A stretch of 64,000 bases of DNA from Gibbula magus (GCA_936450465.1 OW388293.1:28959860-29023859), one strand, 5' to 3'. Shown: positions 34,356 to 49,137, counted from the stretch's first letter. Made by a program: numbers and translations. Notes: generated by a model not told the origin, from the sequence alone.

Positions 34356-34402
34356 ATTCAGAAGTAAAAAATACAACAAGGTTATATTTTTTACTTCTGA
34401 AT
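34356..34402. repeat. Perfect 18-nt inverted repeat at the left edge of the satellite
   Basis: ATTCAGAAGTAAAAAATA (34356-34373) and its exact reverse complement (34385-34402) with an 11-nt loop. The ATTCAGAAGTA part is an inverted piece of the 42-bp satellite unit, so the array edge carries a fold-back. Confidence 0.85.
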
Positions 34403-37400
34403 ACAGCATGGTTAGGTTAAGTATATGAATGTATACTTCTGAATATAGCATAGGTAGGATGGGTTGATGAATGTATATTTCTGAATATAACATAGGTAGG
34501 ATGGGTTGATGAATGTATACTTCTGAATATAACAAAGGTAGGATGGTTTGATGAATGTATACTTCTGAATATAACAAAGGTAGGATGGTTTGATGAATGT
34601 ATACTTCTGAATATAGCATAGGTAGGATGGATTGATGAATGTATATTTCTGAATATAGCATAGGTAGGATGGATTGATGAATGTATACTTCTGAATATAA
34701 CATAGGTAGGATGGGTTGATGAATGTATACTTCTGAATATAACATAGGTAGGATGGGTTGATGAATGTATACTTCTGAATATAGCATAGGTAGGATGGAT
34801 TGATGAATGTATATTTCTGAATACAGCATGGTTAGGTTTGGTACATGAATGTATATTTCTGACTATAGCATGGTTAGGATTGGTACATGAATGTATACTT
34901 CTGAATATAGCATGGTTAGGTTAGGTTCATGGATGTATACTTCTGAATACAGCATGGTTAGGATTGGTACATGAATGTATACTTCTGAATACAGCATGGT
35001 TAGGTTAGGTTCATGGATGTATACTTCTGAATACAGCATGGTTAGGTTGGGTACATGAATGTATATTTCTGAATATAGCATGGTTAGGTTTGGTACATGA
35101 ATGTATACTTCTGTATATAGCATGGTTAGGTTAGGTACATGAATGTATACTTCTGAATACAGCATGGTTAGGTTGGGTACATGAATGTATATTTCTGACT
35201 ATAGCATGGTTAGGATTGGTACATGAATGTATACTTCTGAATACAGCATGGTTTGGTTGGGTACATGAATGTATACTTCTGAATACAGCATGGTTAGGTT
35301 GGGTTCAGGAATGTATAATTCTGAAAACAGCATGGTTAGGTTGGGTACATGGATGTATACTTCTGAATACAGCATGGTTTGGTTGGGTACATGAATGTAT
35401 ACTTCTGAATACAGCATGGTTAGGTTAGGTTCATGGATGTGTACTTCTGAATACAGCATGGTTAGGTTAGGTACATGAATGTATACTTCTGAATACAACA
35501 TGGTTAGGATTGGTACATGAATGTATAATTCTGAATACAGCATGGTTAGGTTAGGTTCATGGATGTATACTTCTGAATACAGCATGGTTAGGTTGGGTTC
35601 ATGAATGTATACTTCTGAATACAGCATGGTTAGGTTGGGTACATGGATGTATACTTCTGAATACAGCATGGTTTGGTTGGGTACATGAATGTATACTTCT
35701 GAATACAGCATGGTTAGGTTGGGTACATGAATGTATACTTCTGAATACAGCATGGTTAGGTTGGGTACATGAATGTATACTTCTGAATACAGCATGGTTA
35801 GGTTAGGTACATGAATGTATACTTCTGAATACAGCATGGTTAGGTTGGGTTCATTGATGTATACTTCTGAATACAGCATGGTTAGGTTGGGTACATGGAT
35901 GTATACTTCTGAATACAGCATGGTTAGGTTAGGTACATGAATGTATACTTCTGAATACAGCATGGTTAGGTTAGGTACATGAATGTATACTTCTGAATAC
36001 AGCATGGTTAGGTTGGGTTCATTGATGTATACTTCTGAATACAGCATGGTTAGGTTGGGTACATGGATGTATACTTCTGAATACAGCATGGTTAGGTTAG
36101 GTACATGAATGTATACTTCTGAATACAGCATGGTTAGGTTAGGTACATGAATGTATACTTCTGAATACAGCATGGTTAGGTTGGGTACATGGATGTATAC
36201 TTCTGAATACAGCATGGTTAGGTTGGGTACATGGATGTATACTTCTGAATACAGCATGGTTAGGATTGGTACATGAATGTATAATTCTGAATACAGCATG
36301 GTTAGGTTAGGTACATGAATGTATACTTCTGAATACAGCATGGTTAGGTTAGGTTCATGGATGTATACTTCTGAATACAGCATGGTTAGGTTGGGTACAT
36401 GGATGTATACTTCTGAATACAGCATGGTTAGGTTAGGTTCATGGATGTATACTTCTGAATACAGCATGGTTAGGTTGGGTACATGGATGTATACTTCTGA
36501 ATACAGCATGGTTAGGATTGGTACATGAATGTATAATTCTGAATACAGCATGGTTAGGTTAGGTACATGGATGTATACTTCTGAATACAGCATGGTTAGG
36601 TTGGGTACATGAATGTATACTTCTGAAAACAGCATGGTTAGGTTAGGTTCATGGATGTATACTTCTGAATACAGCATGGTTAGGATTGGTACATGAATGT
36701 ATAATTCTGAATACAGCATGGTTAGGTTAGGTACATGAATGTATACTTCTGAATACAGCATGGTTAGGTTAGGTTCATGGATGTATACTTCTGAATACAG
36801 CACGGTTAGGTTGGGTACATGGATGTATACTTCTGAATACAGCATGGTTAGGATTGGTACATGAATGTATAATTCTGAATACAGCATGGTTAGGTTAGGT
36901 ACATGGATGTATACTTCTGAATACAGCATGGTTAGGTTGGGTACATGAATGTATACTTCTGAATACAGCATGGTTAGGTTAGGTTCATGGATGTATACTT
37001 CTGAATACAGCATGGTTTGGTTGGGTACATGAATGTATAATTCTGAATACAGCATGGTTAGGTTAGGTACATGGATGTATACTTCTGAATACAGAATGGT
37101 TAGGTTTGGTACATGGATGTATACTTCTGAATACAGCATGGTTTGGTTGGGTACATGAATGTATACTTCTGAATACAGCATGGTTAGGTTTGGTACATGG
37201 ATGTATATTTCTGAATATAGCATGGTTATGTTAGGTACATGGATGTATACTTCTGAATACAGCATGGTTAGGTTGGGTACATGAATGTATACTTCTGAAT
37301 ACAGCATGGTTTGGTTGGGTACATGGATGTATACTTCTGAATACAGCATGGTTTGGTTTGGTACATGGATGTATACTTCTGAATACAGCATGGTTATGTT

Positions 37401-40400
37401 AGGTACATGGATGTATACTTCTGAATACAGCATGGTTAGGTTGGGTACATGAATGTATACTTCTGAATACAGCATGGTTAGGTTAGGTACATGGATGTAT
37501 ACTTCTGAATACAGCATGGTTAGGTTTGGTACATGGATGTATACTTCTGAATACAGCATGGTTTGGTTGGGTACATGAATGTATACTTCTGAATACAGCA
37601 TGGTTAGGTTAGGTACATGAATGTATACTTCTGAATACAACATGGTTAGCTTAGGTACATGGATGTATACTTCTGAATACAGCATGGTTTGGTTGGGTAC
37701 ATGAAAGTATACTTCTGAATACAGCATGGTTTGGTTTGGTACATGGATGTATACTTCTGAATACAGCATGGTTAGGTTAGGTTCATGGATGTATACTTCT
37801 GAATACAGCATGGTTAGGTTGGGTACATGGATGTATACTTCTGAATACAGCATGGTTAGGATTGGTACATGAATGTATACTTCTGAATACAGCATGGTTA
37901 GGATTGGTACATGAATGTATACTTCTGAATACAGCATGGTTAGGTTGGGTACATGGATGTATACTTCTGAATACAGCATGGTTAGGTTGGGTACATGAAT
38001 GTATACTTCTGAATACAGCATGGTTAGGTTAGGTACATGAATGTATACTTATGAATACAGCATGGTTAGGTTGGGTACATGAATGTATACTTCTGAATAC
38101 AGCATGTTTAGGTTAGGTACATGAATGTATACTTCTGAATACAGCATGTTTAGGTTAGGTACATGAATGTATACTTCTGAATACAGCATGGTTAGGTTTG
38201 GTACATGGATGTATACTTCTGAATACAGCATGGTTTGGTTGGGTACATGAATGTATACTTCTGAATACAGCATGGTTAGGTTTGGTACATGGATGTATAT
38301 TTCTGAATACAGCATGGTTAGGTTGGGTACATGGATGTATACTTCTGAATACAGCATGGTTAGGTTAGGTTCATAAATGTATACTTCTGAATACAGCATG
38401 GTTAGGTTAGGTTCATGGATGTATACTTCTGAATACAGCATGGTTAGGTTGGGTTCATGGATGTATACTTCTGAATACAGCATGGTTAGGATTGGTACAT
38501 GAATGTATATTTTTGAATACAGAATGGTTAGGTTGGGTACATGGATGTATACTTCTGAATACAGCATGGTTAGGTTGGGTACATGAATGTATACTTCTGA
38601 ATACAGCATGTTTAGGTTAGGTACATGAATGTATACTTCTGAATACAGCATGGTTAGGTTGGGTACATGAATGTATACTTCTGAATACAGCATGGTTAGG
38701 TTAGGTACATGAATGTATACTTCTGAATACAGCATGGTTAGGTTAGGTACATGAATGTATACTTCTGAATACAACATGGTTAGGTTGGGTACATGGATGT
38801 ATACTTCTGAATACAGCATGATTTGGTTGAGTACTTGAATGTATACTTCTGAATACAGCATGGTTAGGTTAGCTACATGAATGTATACTTCTGAATACAG
38901 CATGGTTAGGTTGGGTACTTGAATGTATACTTCTGAATACAGCATGGTTAGGTTAGGTACATGAATGTATACTTCTGAATACAGCATGGTTAGGTTGGGT
39001 ACATGAATGTATACTTCTGAATACAGCATGTTTAGGTTAGGTACATGAATGTATACTTCTGAATACAGCATGGTTAGGTTGGGTACATGAATGTATACTT
39101 CTGAATACAGCATGTTTAGGTTAGGTACATGAATGTATACTTCTGAATACAGCATGGTTAGGTTGGGTACATGGATGTATACTTCTGAATACAGCATGGT
39201 TAGGTTAGGTACATGAATGTATACTTCTGAATACAGCATGGTTAGGTTGGGTACATGGATGTATACTTCTGAATACAGCATGGTTAGGTTGGGTACATGG
39301 ATGTATACTTCTGAATACAGCATGGTTAGGTTAGGTACATGAATGTATACTTCTGAATACAGCATGGTTAGGTTGGGTACATGGATGTATACTTCTGAAT
39401 ACAGCATGGTTAGGATTGGTACATGAATGTATAATTCTGAATACAGCATGGTTAGGTTAGGTACATGGATGTATACTTCTGAATACAGCATGGTTAGGTT
39501 GGGTACATGAATGTATACTTCTGAATATAGCATGGTTAGGTTGGCTACATGAATGTATACTTCTGAATACAGCATGGTTTGGTTGGGTACATGAATGTAT
39601 ACTTCTGAATACAGCATGGTTAGGTTAGGTTCATGGATGTATACTTCTGAATACAGCATGGTTAGGTTGGGTACATGGATGTATACTTCTGAATACAGCA
39701 TGGTTAGGTTTGGTACATGAATGTATACTTCTGAATACAGCATGGTTAGGTTGGGTACTTGAATGTATACTTCTGAATACAGCATGGTTAGGTTAGGTAC
39801 ATGAATGTATACTTCTGAATACAGCATGGTTAGGTTGGGTACATGAATGTATACTTCTGAATACAGCATGTTTAGGTTAGGTACATGAATGTATACTTCT
39901 GAATGCAGCATGGTTAGGTTGGGTACATGGATGTATACTTCTGAATACAGCATGGTTAGGTTAGGTACATGAATGTATACTTCTGAATACAGCATGGTTA
40001 GGTTAGGTACATGAATGTATACTTCTGAATACAACATGGTTAGGTTGGGTACATGGATGTATACTTCTGAATACAGCATGGTTTGGTTGGGTACTTGAAT
40101 GTATACTTCTGAATACAGCATGGTTAGGTTAGCTACATGAAAGTATACTTCTGAATACAGCATGGTTAGGTTGGGTACTTGAATGTATACTTCTGAATAC
40201 AGCATGGTTAGGTTAGGTACATAAATGTATACTTCTGAATACAGCATGGTTAGGTTGGGTACATGAATGTATACTTCTGAATACAGCATGTTTAGGTTAG
40301 GTACATGAATGTATACTTCTGAATACAGCATGGTTAGGTTGGGTACATGAATGTATACTTCTGAATACAGCATGTTTAGGTTAGGTACATGAATGTATAC

Positions 40401-43400
40401 TTCTGAATACAGCATGTTTAGGTTAGGTACATGAATGTATACTTCTGAATACAGCATGGTTAGGTTGGGTACATGAATGTATACTTCTGAATACAGCATG
40501 GTTAGGTTGGGTACATGGATGTATACTTCTGAATACAGCATGGTTAGGATTGGTACATGAATGTATAATTCTGAATACAGCATGGTTAGGTTAGGTACAT
40601 GGATGTATACTTCTGAATACAGCATGGTTAGGTTGGGTACATGGATGTATATTTCTGAATACAGCATGGTTAGGTTGAGTACATGGATGTATATTTCTGA
40701 ATACAGCATGGTTAGGTTGGGTACATGGATGTATATTTCTGAATACAGCATGATTAGGTTAGGTTCATGGATGTATACTTCTGAATACAGCATGGTTAGG
40801 TTTGGTACATGGATGTATACTTCTGAATACAGCATGGTTTGGTTGGGTACATGAATGTATACTTCTGAATACAGCATGGTTAGGTTTGGTACATGGATGT
40901 ATATTTCTGAATACAGCATGGTTAGGTTGGGTACATGGAGGTATACTTCTGAATACAGCATGGGTAGGTTAGGTTCATGAATGTATACTTCTGAATACAG
41001 CATGGTTAGGTTAGGTTCATGGATGTATACTTCTGAATACAGCATGGTTAGGTTGGGTACATGGATGTATACTTCTGAATACAGCATGGTTAGGTTTGGT
41101 ACATGAATGTATACTTCTGAATACAGCATGACTAGGTTTGGTACATGAATGTATACTTCTGAATACAGCATGGTTAGGTTGGGTACATGGATGTATATTT
41201 CTGAATACAGCATGGTTAGGTTAGGTTCATGGATGTATACTTCTGAATACATCATGGTTAGGTTTGGTACATGGATGTATACTTCTGAATACAGCATGGT
41301 TTGGTTGGGTACATGAATGTATACTTCTGAATACAGCATGGTTTGGTTTGGTACATGGATGTATACTTCTGAATACAGCATGGTTAGGTTGGGTACATGG
41401 ATGTATACTTCTGAATACAGCATGGGTAGGTTAGGTTCATGAATGTATACTTCTGAATACAGCATGGTTAGGTTAGGTACATGAATGTATACTTCTGAAT
41501 ACAGCATGGTTAGGTTGGGTACATGGATGTATACTTCTGAATACAGCATGGTTAGGTTGGGTACATGGATGTATACTTCTGAATACAGCATGGTTAGGTT
41601 GGGTACATGAATGTATACTTCTGAATACAGCATGGTTAGGATTGGTACATGAATGTATAATTCTGAATACAGCATGGTTAGGTTGGGTACATGGATGTAT
41701 ACTTCTGAATACAGCATGGGTAGGTTAGGTTCATGAATGTATACTTCTGAATACAGCATGGTTAGGTTAGGTACATGAATGTATACTTCTGAATACAGCA
41801 TGGTTAGGTTGGGTACATGGATGTATACTTCTGAATACAGCATGGTTAGGTTGGGTACATGGATGTATACTTCTGAATACAGCATGGTTAGGTTGGGTAC
41901 ATGAATGTATACTTCTGAATACAGCATGGTTAGGATTGGTACATGAATGTATAATTCTGAATACAGCATGGTTAGGTTGGGTACATGGATGTATACTTCT
42001 GAATACAGCATGGTTAGGATTGGTACATGAATGTATAATTCTGAATACAGCATGGTTAGGTTAGGTACATGGATGTATACTTCTGAATACAGCATGGTTA
42101 GGTTGGGTACATGGATGTATATTTCTGAATACAGCATGGTTAGGTTGAGTACATGGATGTATATTTCTGAATACAGCATGGTTAGGTTGGGTACATGGAT
42201 GTATATTTCTGAATACAGCATGATTAGGTTAGGTTCATGGATGTATACTTCTGAATACAGCATGGTTAGGTTTGGTACATGGATGTATACTTCTGAATAC
42301 AGCATGGTTTGGTTGGGTACATGAATGTATACTTCTGAATACAGCATGGTTAGGTTTGGTACATGGATGTATATTTCTGAATACAGCATGGTTAGGTTGG
42401 GTACATGGATGTATACTTCTGAATACAGCATGGGTAGGTTAGGTTCATGAATGTATACTTCTGAATACAGCATGGTTAGGTTAGGTTCATGGATGTATAC
42501 TTCTGAATACAGCATGGTTAGGTTGGGTACATGGATGTATACTTCTGAATACAGCATGGTTAGGTTTGGTACATGAATGTATACTTCTGAATACAGCATG
42601 ACTAGGTTTGGTACATGAATGTATACTTCTGAATACAGCATGGTTAGGTTGGGTACATGGATGTATATTTCTGAATACAGCATGGTTAGGTTAGGTTCAT
42701 GGATGTATACTTCTGAATACATCATGGTTAGGTTTGGTACATGGATGTATACTTCTGAATACAGCATGGTTTGGTTGGGTACATGAATGTATACTTCTGA
42801 ATACAGCATGGTTTGGTTTGGTACAAGGATGTATACTTCTGAATACAGCATGGTTAGGTTGGGTACATGGATGTATACTTCTGAATACAGCATGGGTAGG
42901 TTAGGTTCATGAATGTATACTTCTGAATACAGCATGGTTAGGTTAGGTACATGAATGTATACTTCTGAATACAGCATGGTTAGGTTGGGTACATGGATGT
43001 ATACTTCTGAATACAGCATGGTTAGGTTGGGTACATGGATGTATACTTCTGAATACAGCATGGTTAGGTTGGGTACATGAATGTATACTTCTGAATACAG
43101 CATGGTTAGGTTGGGTACTTGAATGTATACTTCTGAATACAGCATGGTTAGGTTAGGTACATGAATGTATACTTCTGAATACAGCATGGTTTGGTTGGGT
43201 ACATGAATGTATACTTCTGAATACATCATGTTTAGGTTAGGTACATGGATGTATACTTCTGAATACAGCATGGTTAGGTTTGGTACATGGATGTATACTT
43301 CTGAATACAGCATGGTTTGGTTGGGTACATGAATGTATACTTCTGAATACAGCATGGTTAGGTTTGGTACATGGATGTATATTTCTGAATACAGCATGGT

Positions 43401-46400
43401 TAGGTTGGGTACATGGATGTATACTTCTGAATACAGCATGGGTAAGTTAGGTTCATGAATGTATACTTCTGAATACAGCATGGTTAGGTTAGGTTCATGG
43501 ATGTATACTTCTGAATACAGCATGGTTAGGTTGGGTACATGGATGTATACTTCTGAATACAGCATGGTTAGGATTGGTACATGAATGTATACTTCTGAAT
43601 ACAGCATGGTTAGGTTGGGTACATGGATGTATACTTCTGAATACAGCATGGTTAGGTTGGGTACATGAATGTATACTTCTGAATACAGCATGGTTAGGTT
43701 GGGTACTTGAATGTATACTTCTGAATACAGCATGGTTAGGTTAGGTACATGAATGTATACTTCTGAATACAGCATGGTTAGTTTGGGTACATGAATGTAT
43801 ACTTCTGAATACAGCATGTTTAGGTTAGGTACATGAATGTATACTTCTGAATACACCATGGTTAGGTTGGGTACATGAATGTATACTTCTGAATACAGCA
43901 TGTTTAGGTTAGGTACATGAATGTATACTTCTGAATACAGCATGGTTAGGTTGGGTACATGGATGTATACTTCTGAATACAGCATGGTTAGGTTAGGTAC
44001 ATGAATGTATACTTCTGAATACAGCATGGTTAGGTTAGGTACATGAATGTATACTTCTGAATACAACATGGTTAGGTTGGGTACATGGATGTATACTTCT
44101 GAATACAGCATGGTTTGGTTGGGTACTTGAATGTATACTTCTGAATACAGCATGGTTAGGTTAGGTACATGAATGTATACTTCTGAATACAGCATGGTTA
44201 GGTTGGGTACTTGAATGTATACTTCAGAATACAGCATGGTTAGATTAGGTACATGAATGTATACTTCTGAATACAGCATGGTTAGGTTGGGTACATGAAT
44301 GTATACTTCTGAATACAGCATGTTTAGGTTAGGTACATGAATGTATACTTCTGAATACAGCATGGTTAGGTTGGGTACATGAATGTATACTTCTGAATAC
44401 AGCATGTTTAGGTTAGGTACATGAATGTATACATCTGAATACAGCATGGTTAGGTTGGGTACATGGATGTATACTTCTGAATACAGCATGGTTAGGTTAG
44501 GTACATGAATGTATACTTCTGAATACAGCATGGTTAGGTTGGGTACATGGATGTATACTTCTGAATACAGCATGGTTAGGTTGGGTACATGGATGTATAC
44601 TTCTGAATACAGCATGGTTAGGTTAGGTACATGGATGTATACTTCTGAATACAGCATGGTTAGTTTGGGTACATGGATGTATACTTCTGAATACAGCATG
44701 GTTAGGTTGGGTACATGAATGTATACTTCTGAATATAGCATGGTTATGTTGGGTACATGAATGTATACTTCTAAATACAGCATGGTTTGGTTGGGAACAT
44801 GAATGTATACTTCTGAATACAGCATGGTTAGGTTAGGTTCATGGATGTATACTTCTGAATACAGCATGGTTAGGTTGGGTACATGGATGTATACTTCTGA
44901 ATACAGCATGGTTAGGTTGGGTACATGAATGTATACTTCTGAATACAGCATGGTTAGGTTGGGTACTTGAATGTATACTTCTGAATACAGCATGGTTAGG
45001 TTAGGTACATGAATGTATACTTCTGAATACAGCATGGTTAGGTTGGGTACATGAATGTATACTTCTGAATACAGCATGTTTAGGTTAGGTACATGAATGT
45101 ATACTTCTGAATACAGCATGGTTAGGTTGGGTACATGGATGTATACTTCTGAATACAGCATGGTTAGGTTTGGTACATGGATGTATACTTCTGAATACAG
45201 CATGGTTAGGTTGGGTACATGAATGTATACTTCTGAATACAGCATGGTTAGGTTGGGTACTTGAATGTATACTTCTGAATACAGCATGGTTAGGTTAGGT
45301 ACATGAATGTATACTTCTGAATACAGCATGGTTAGGTTGGGTACATGAATGTATACTTCTGAATACAGCATGTTTAGGTTAGGTACATGAATGTATACTT
45401 CTGAATACAGCATGGTTAGGTTGGGTACATGGATGTATACTTCTGAATACAGCATGGTTAGGTTAGGTACATGAATGTATACTTCTGAATACAGCATGGT
45501 TAGGTTAGGTACATGAATGTATACTTCTGAATACAACATGGTTAGGTTGGGTACATGGATGTATACTTCTGAATACAGCATGGTTTGGTTGGGTACTTGA
45601 ATGTATACTTCTGAATACAGCATGGTTAGGTTAGGTACATGAATGTATACTTCTGAATACAGCATGGTTAGGTTGGGTACTTGAATGTATACTTCAGAAT
45701 ACAGCATGGTTAGATTAGGTACATGAATGTATACTTCTGAATACAGCATGGTTAGGTTGGGTACATGAATGTATACTTCTGAATACAGCATGTTTAGGTT
45801 AGGTACATGAATGTATACTTCTGAATACAGCATGGTTAGGTTGGGTACATGAATGTATACTTCTGAATACAGCATGTTTAGGTTAGGTACATGAATGTAT
45901 ACTTCTGAATACAGCATGGTTAGGTTGGGTACATGGATGTATACTTCTGAATACAGCATGGTTAGGTTAGGTACATGAATGTATACTTCTGAATACAGCA
46001 TGGTTAGGTTGGGTACATGGATGTATACTTCTGAATACAGCATGGTTATGTTGGGTACATGGATGTATACTTCTGAATACAGCATGGTTAGGTTAGGTAC
46101 ATGGATGTATACTTCTGAATACAGCATGGTTAGTTTGGGTACATGGATGTATACTTCTGAATACAGCATGGTTAGGTTGGGTACATGAATGTATACTTCT
46201 GAATACAGCATGGTTAGGTTAGGTACATGAATGTATACTTCTGAATACAGCATGGTTAGGTTGGGTACATGAATGTATACTTCTGAATACAGCATGTTTA
46301 GGTTAGGTACATGAATGTATACTTCTGAATACAGCATGGTTAGGTTGGGTACATGGATGTATACTTCTGAATACAGCATGGTTAGGTTAGGTACATGAAT

Positions 46401-48120
46401 GTATACTTCTGAATACAGCATGGTTAGGTTAGGTACATGAATGTATACTTCTGAATACAACATGGTTAGGTTGGGTACATGGATGTATACTTCTGAATAC
46501 AGCATGGTTTGGTTGGGTACTTGAATGTATACTTCTGAATACAGCATGGTTAGGTTAGGTACATGAATGTATACTTCTGAATACAGCATGGTTAGGTTGG
46601 GTACTTGAATGTATACTTCAGAATACAGCATGGTTAGATTAGGTACATGAATGTATACTTCTGAATACAGCATGGTTAGGTTGGGTACATGAATGTATAC
46701 TTCTGAATACAGCATGTTTAGGTTAGGTACATGAATGTATACTTCTGAATACAGCATGGTTAGGTTGGGTACATGAATGTATACTTCTGAATACAGCATG
46801 TTTAGGTTAGGTACATGAATGTATACTTCTGAATACAGCATGGTTAGGTTGGGTACATGGATGTATACTTCTGAATACAGCATGGTTAGGTTAGGTACAT
46901 GAATGTATACTTCTGAATACAGCATGGTTAGGTTGGGTACATGGATGTATACTTCTGAATACAGCATGGTTATGTTGGGTACATGGATGTATACTTCTGA
47001 ATACAGCATGGTTAGGTTAGGTACATGGATGTATACTTCTGAATACAGCATGGTTAGTTTGGGTACATGGATGTATACTTCTGAATACAGCATGGTTAGG
47101 TTGGGTACATGAATGTATACTTCTGAATATAGCATGGTTATGTTGGGTACATGAATGTATACTTCTAAATACAGCATGGTTTGGTTGGGAACATGAATGT
47201 ATACTTCTGAATACAGCATGGTTAGGTTAGGTTCATAGATGTATACTTCTGAATACAGCATGGTTAGGTTGGGTACATGGATGTATACTTCTGAATACAG
47301 CATGGTTATGTTTGGTACATGAATGTATACTTCTGAATACAGCATGATTAGGTTTGGTACATGAATGTATACTTCTGAATACAGCATGGTTAGGTTGGGT
47401 ACATGGATGTATATTTCTGTATACAGCATGGTTAGGTTGGGTACATGGATGTATACTTCTGAATACAGCATGGTTAGGTTAGGTACATGGATGTATACTT
47501 CTGAATACAGCATGGTTAGGTTGGGTACATGGATGTATACTTCTGAATACAGCATGGTTAGGTTTGGTACATGAATGTATACTTCTGAATACAGCATGAT
47601 TAGGTTTGGTACATGAATGTATACTTCTGAATACAGCATGGTTAGGTTGGGTACATGGATGTATATTTCTGAATACAGCATGGTTAGGTTGAGTACATGA
47701 ATGTATACTTCTGAATACAGCATGGTTAGGATTGGTACATGAATGTTTACTTCTGAATACAGCATGGTTAGGTTGGGTACATGAATGTATACTTCTGAAT
47801 ACAGCATGGTTAGGTTTGGTACATGGATGTATACTTCTGAATACAGCATGGTTATGTTAGGTACATGGATGTATACTTCTGAATACAGCATGGTTAGGTT
47901 GAGTACATGAATGTATACTTCTGAATACAGCATGGTTAGGATTGGTACATGAATGTTTACTTCTGAATACAGCATAATTAGGTTAGGTTCATGAATGTAT
48001 ACTTCTGAATACAGCATGGATAGGATTGGTACATGAATGTATAATTCTGAATACAGGATGGGTAGGATGGGTTGATGAATGTATACTTCTGAATACATGA
48101 TGGGTAGGATGGATACATGG
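34403..48120. repeat. 13.7 kb tandem array of a 42-bp unit, about 325 copies
   Basis: The unit core is GTATACTTCTGAATACAGC, followed by a TGGTTAGGTT-type segment and then GGGTACATGAAT. Period is exactly 42 almost throughout. Common variants are ATGAATG/ATGGATG, GGGTAC/AGGTAC/TGGTAC, TACATG/TTCATG, TTAGG/TTTGG and CAGCATGG/CAGCATGT. Both margins (34.4-34.85 kb and the last ~70 bp) carry a distinct subtype with GGTAGGATGGGTTGATG. Block copies occur at multiples of 42: 40501-41640 matches 41971-43110 (offset 1470), about 43.9-44.7 kb matches 45.4-46.2 kb (offset 1470), and 45979 matches 46903 (offset 924). The minus strand is open in one frame (14-residue unit MLYSEVYIHVPNLT) for 3,349 codons (48098-38049) and again at 38021-35199, 35165-34863 and 34829-34353, all in one frame with three single-base stops. 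No start region, signal or splice evidence ties it to a gene. Confidence 0.97.
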
Positions 48121-49052
48121 GTAGAGTATGTTGGTTATGTTTCGTTGATGTCATGTTTGGCATCAGTGTATGTATTTTTTTCATCATTAAATAATGGAAT
48201 AGTAAAATATATACTGTTTATATTATTTTGATATACATACCCGATGTATACATACACGCTGCTGACGGTGGGAGTCGGTTTCAACTGTCTTGATGTGTTT
48301 TGTAAATCAGTACTCAAACTTTTGGTCATCATATTATGATATATTTGTTTATAAATTCAGACTTTGAAATTTAAGCGATATACTCTCTGCTGATTGGATT
48401 AAAAAAGGTCATGTGACCGGTATACATTCTCATAAACACAATATTGACATCTGAAAAGGAGAACCTTCATAACCTGACGTTTACAAAAAATATCCTGCGG
48501 TACTACTTTATCACTGTATCACTGCGCAATTATTTCACTGTTATCACATGCTCTTTTCTTTGATTGAACTTTTTAAAAATCTTACAGCGATACTTCTAAT
48601 TGTTGTTAGATTGAAAGTTTGAATAGAACAGCATGTTAGAACCAAAAATTAAATACTTTGATCATGTTTCTTGTGAACTACGTTTGGCGCGTGGTGACAC
48701 ATAAGTGATGCGGTGTTATTGTGGGCGGAGCTTAGCGCCTGATCTAAGACAATACTAAACATTTGTTTTATTGTGCACTTACTGATAAGAAATCGTTTAA
48801 ATTACAAAGATTGAATTTATAAGAAAAAGATTTAATAATGTGTTTGTTCACTGGCTTATAAACGGTTTCAAAGTTCAAGTTAAACTGTAGTATAATATAT
48901 AAATATAATAAATGTTACATATTTAGGTGGTGAATTCACTTTTTCGAAATGTTTCAGACGGAATGGCGGTTATTTAAAATGAAGACATGAAAATATAAAA
49001 TTGATAAACTATATCGACTTAAATTATCCTTTTATACTCCTATTCGTTGACA
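48121..49052. other. No gene recognised
   Basis: AT-rich right flank of the satellite. Confidence 0.5.
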
Positions 49053-49055
49053 CTT

Positions 49056-49137
49056 AAAGGCGCTGTTTTGTGTGTGCATATTTTGTTTTCTCACATTAGC
49101 TATTTATTATTAAAATTTGACAGTGGTGTGGAACGCA
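49056..49137 (+). mobile_element. MITE-A related, left fragment interrupted by a retrotransposon
   Basis: TTAAAGGCGCTGTTTTGTG...AGCTATTTATTATTAAAATTTG resembles the left part of the copy at 17058. The next sequence in that family (GAGAGGTAGATTTG...GAGAGTTTACAC) resumes at 49955-50040. Confidence 0.5.

Noticed and set aside
35216..47574. Plus-strand frames of about 70-97 codons inside the satellite (MYTSEYSMVRLGTW type)
   Set aside because: They are shadow frames of the array, closed wherever the unit has ATGAATG (TGA) instead of ATGGATG.
38049..48098. 3,349-codon ORF listed as a protein-coding gene
   Set aside because: It is wholly within a 42-bp tandem array, whose period keeps any stop-free frame open. 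There is no upstream coding region, signal or splice evidence. Kept as a finding, not as a CDS.
34403..48120. Telomeric repeat, because the units contain GGTTAGGTTAGG
   Set aside because: The TTAGG-like motif is only part of a 42-bp unit and does not itself repeat; molluscan telomeres are expected to be TTAGGG arrays.
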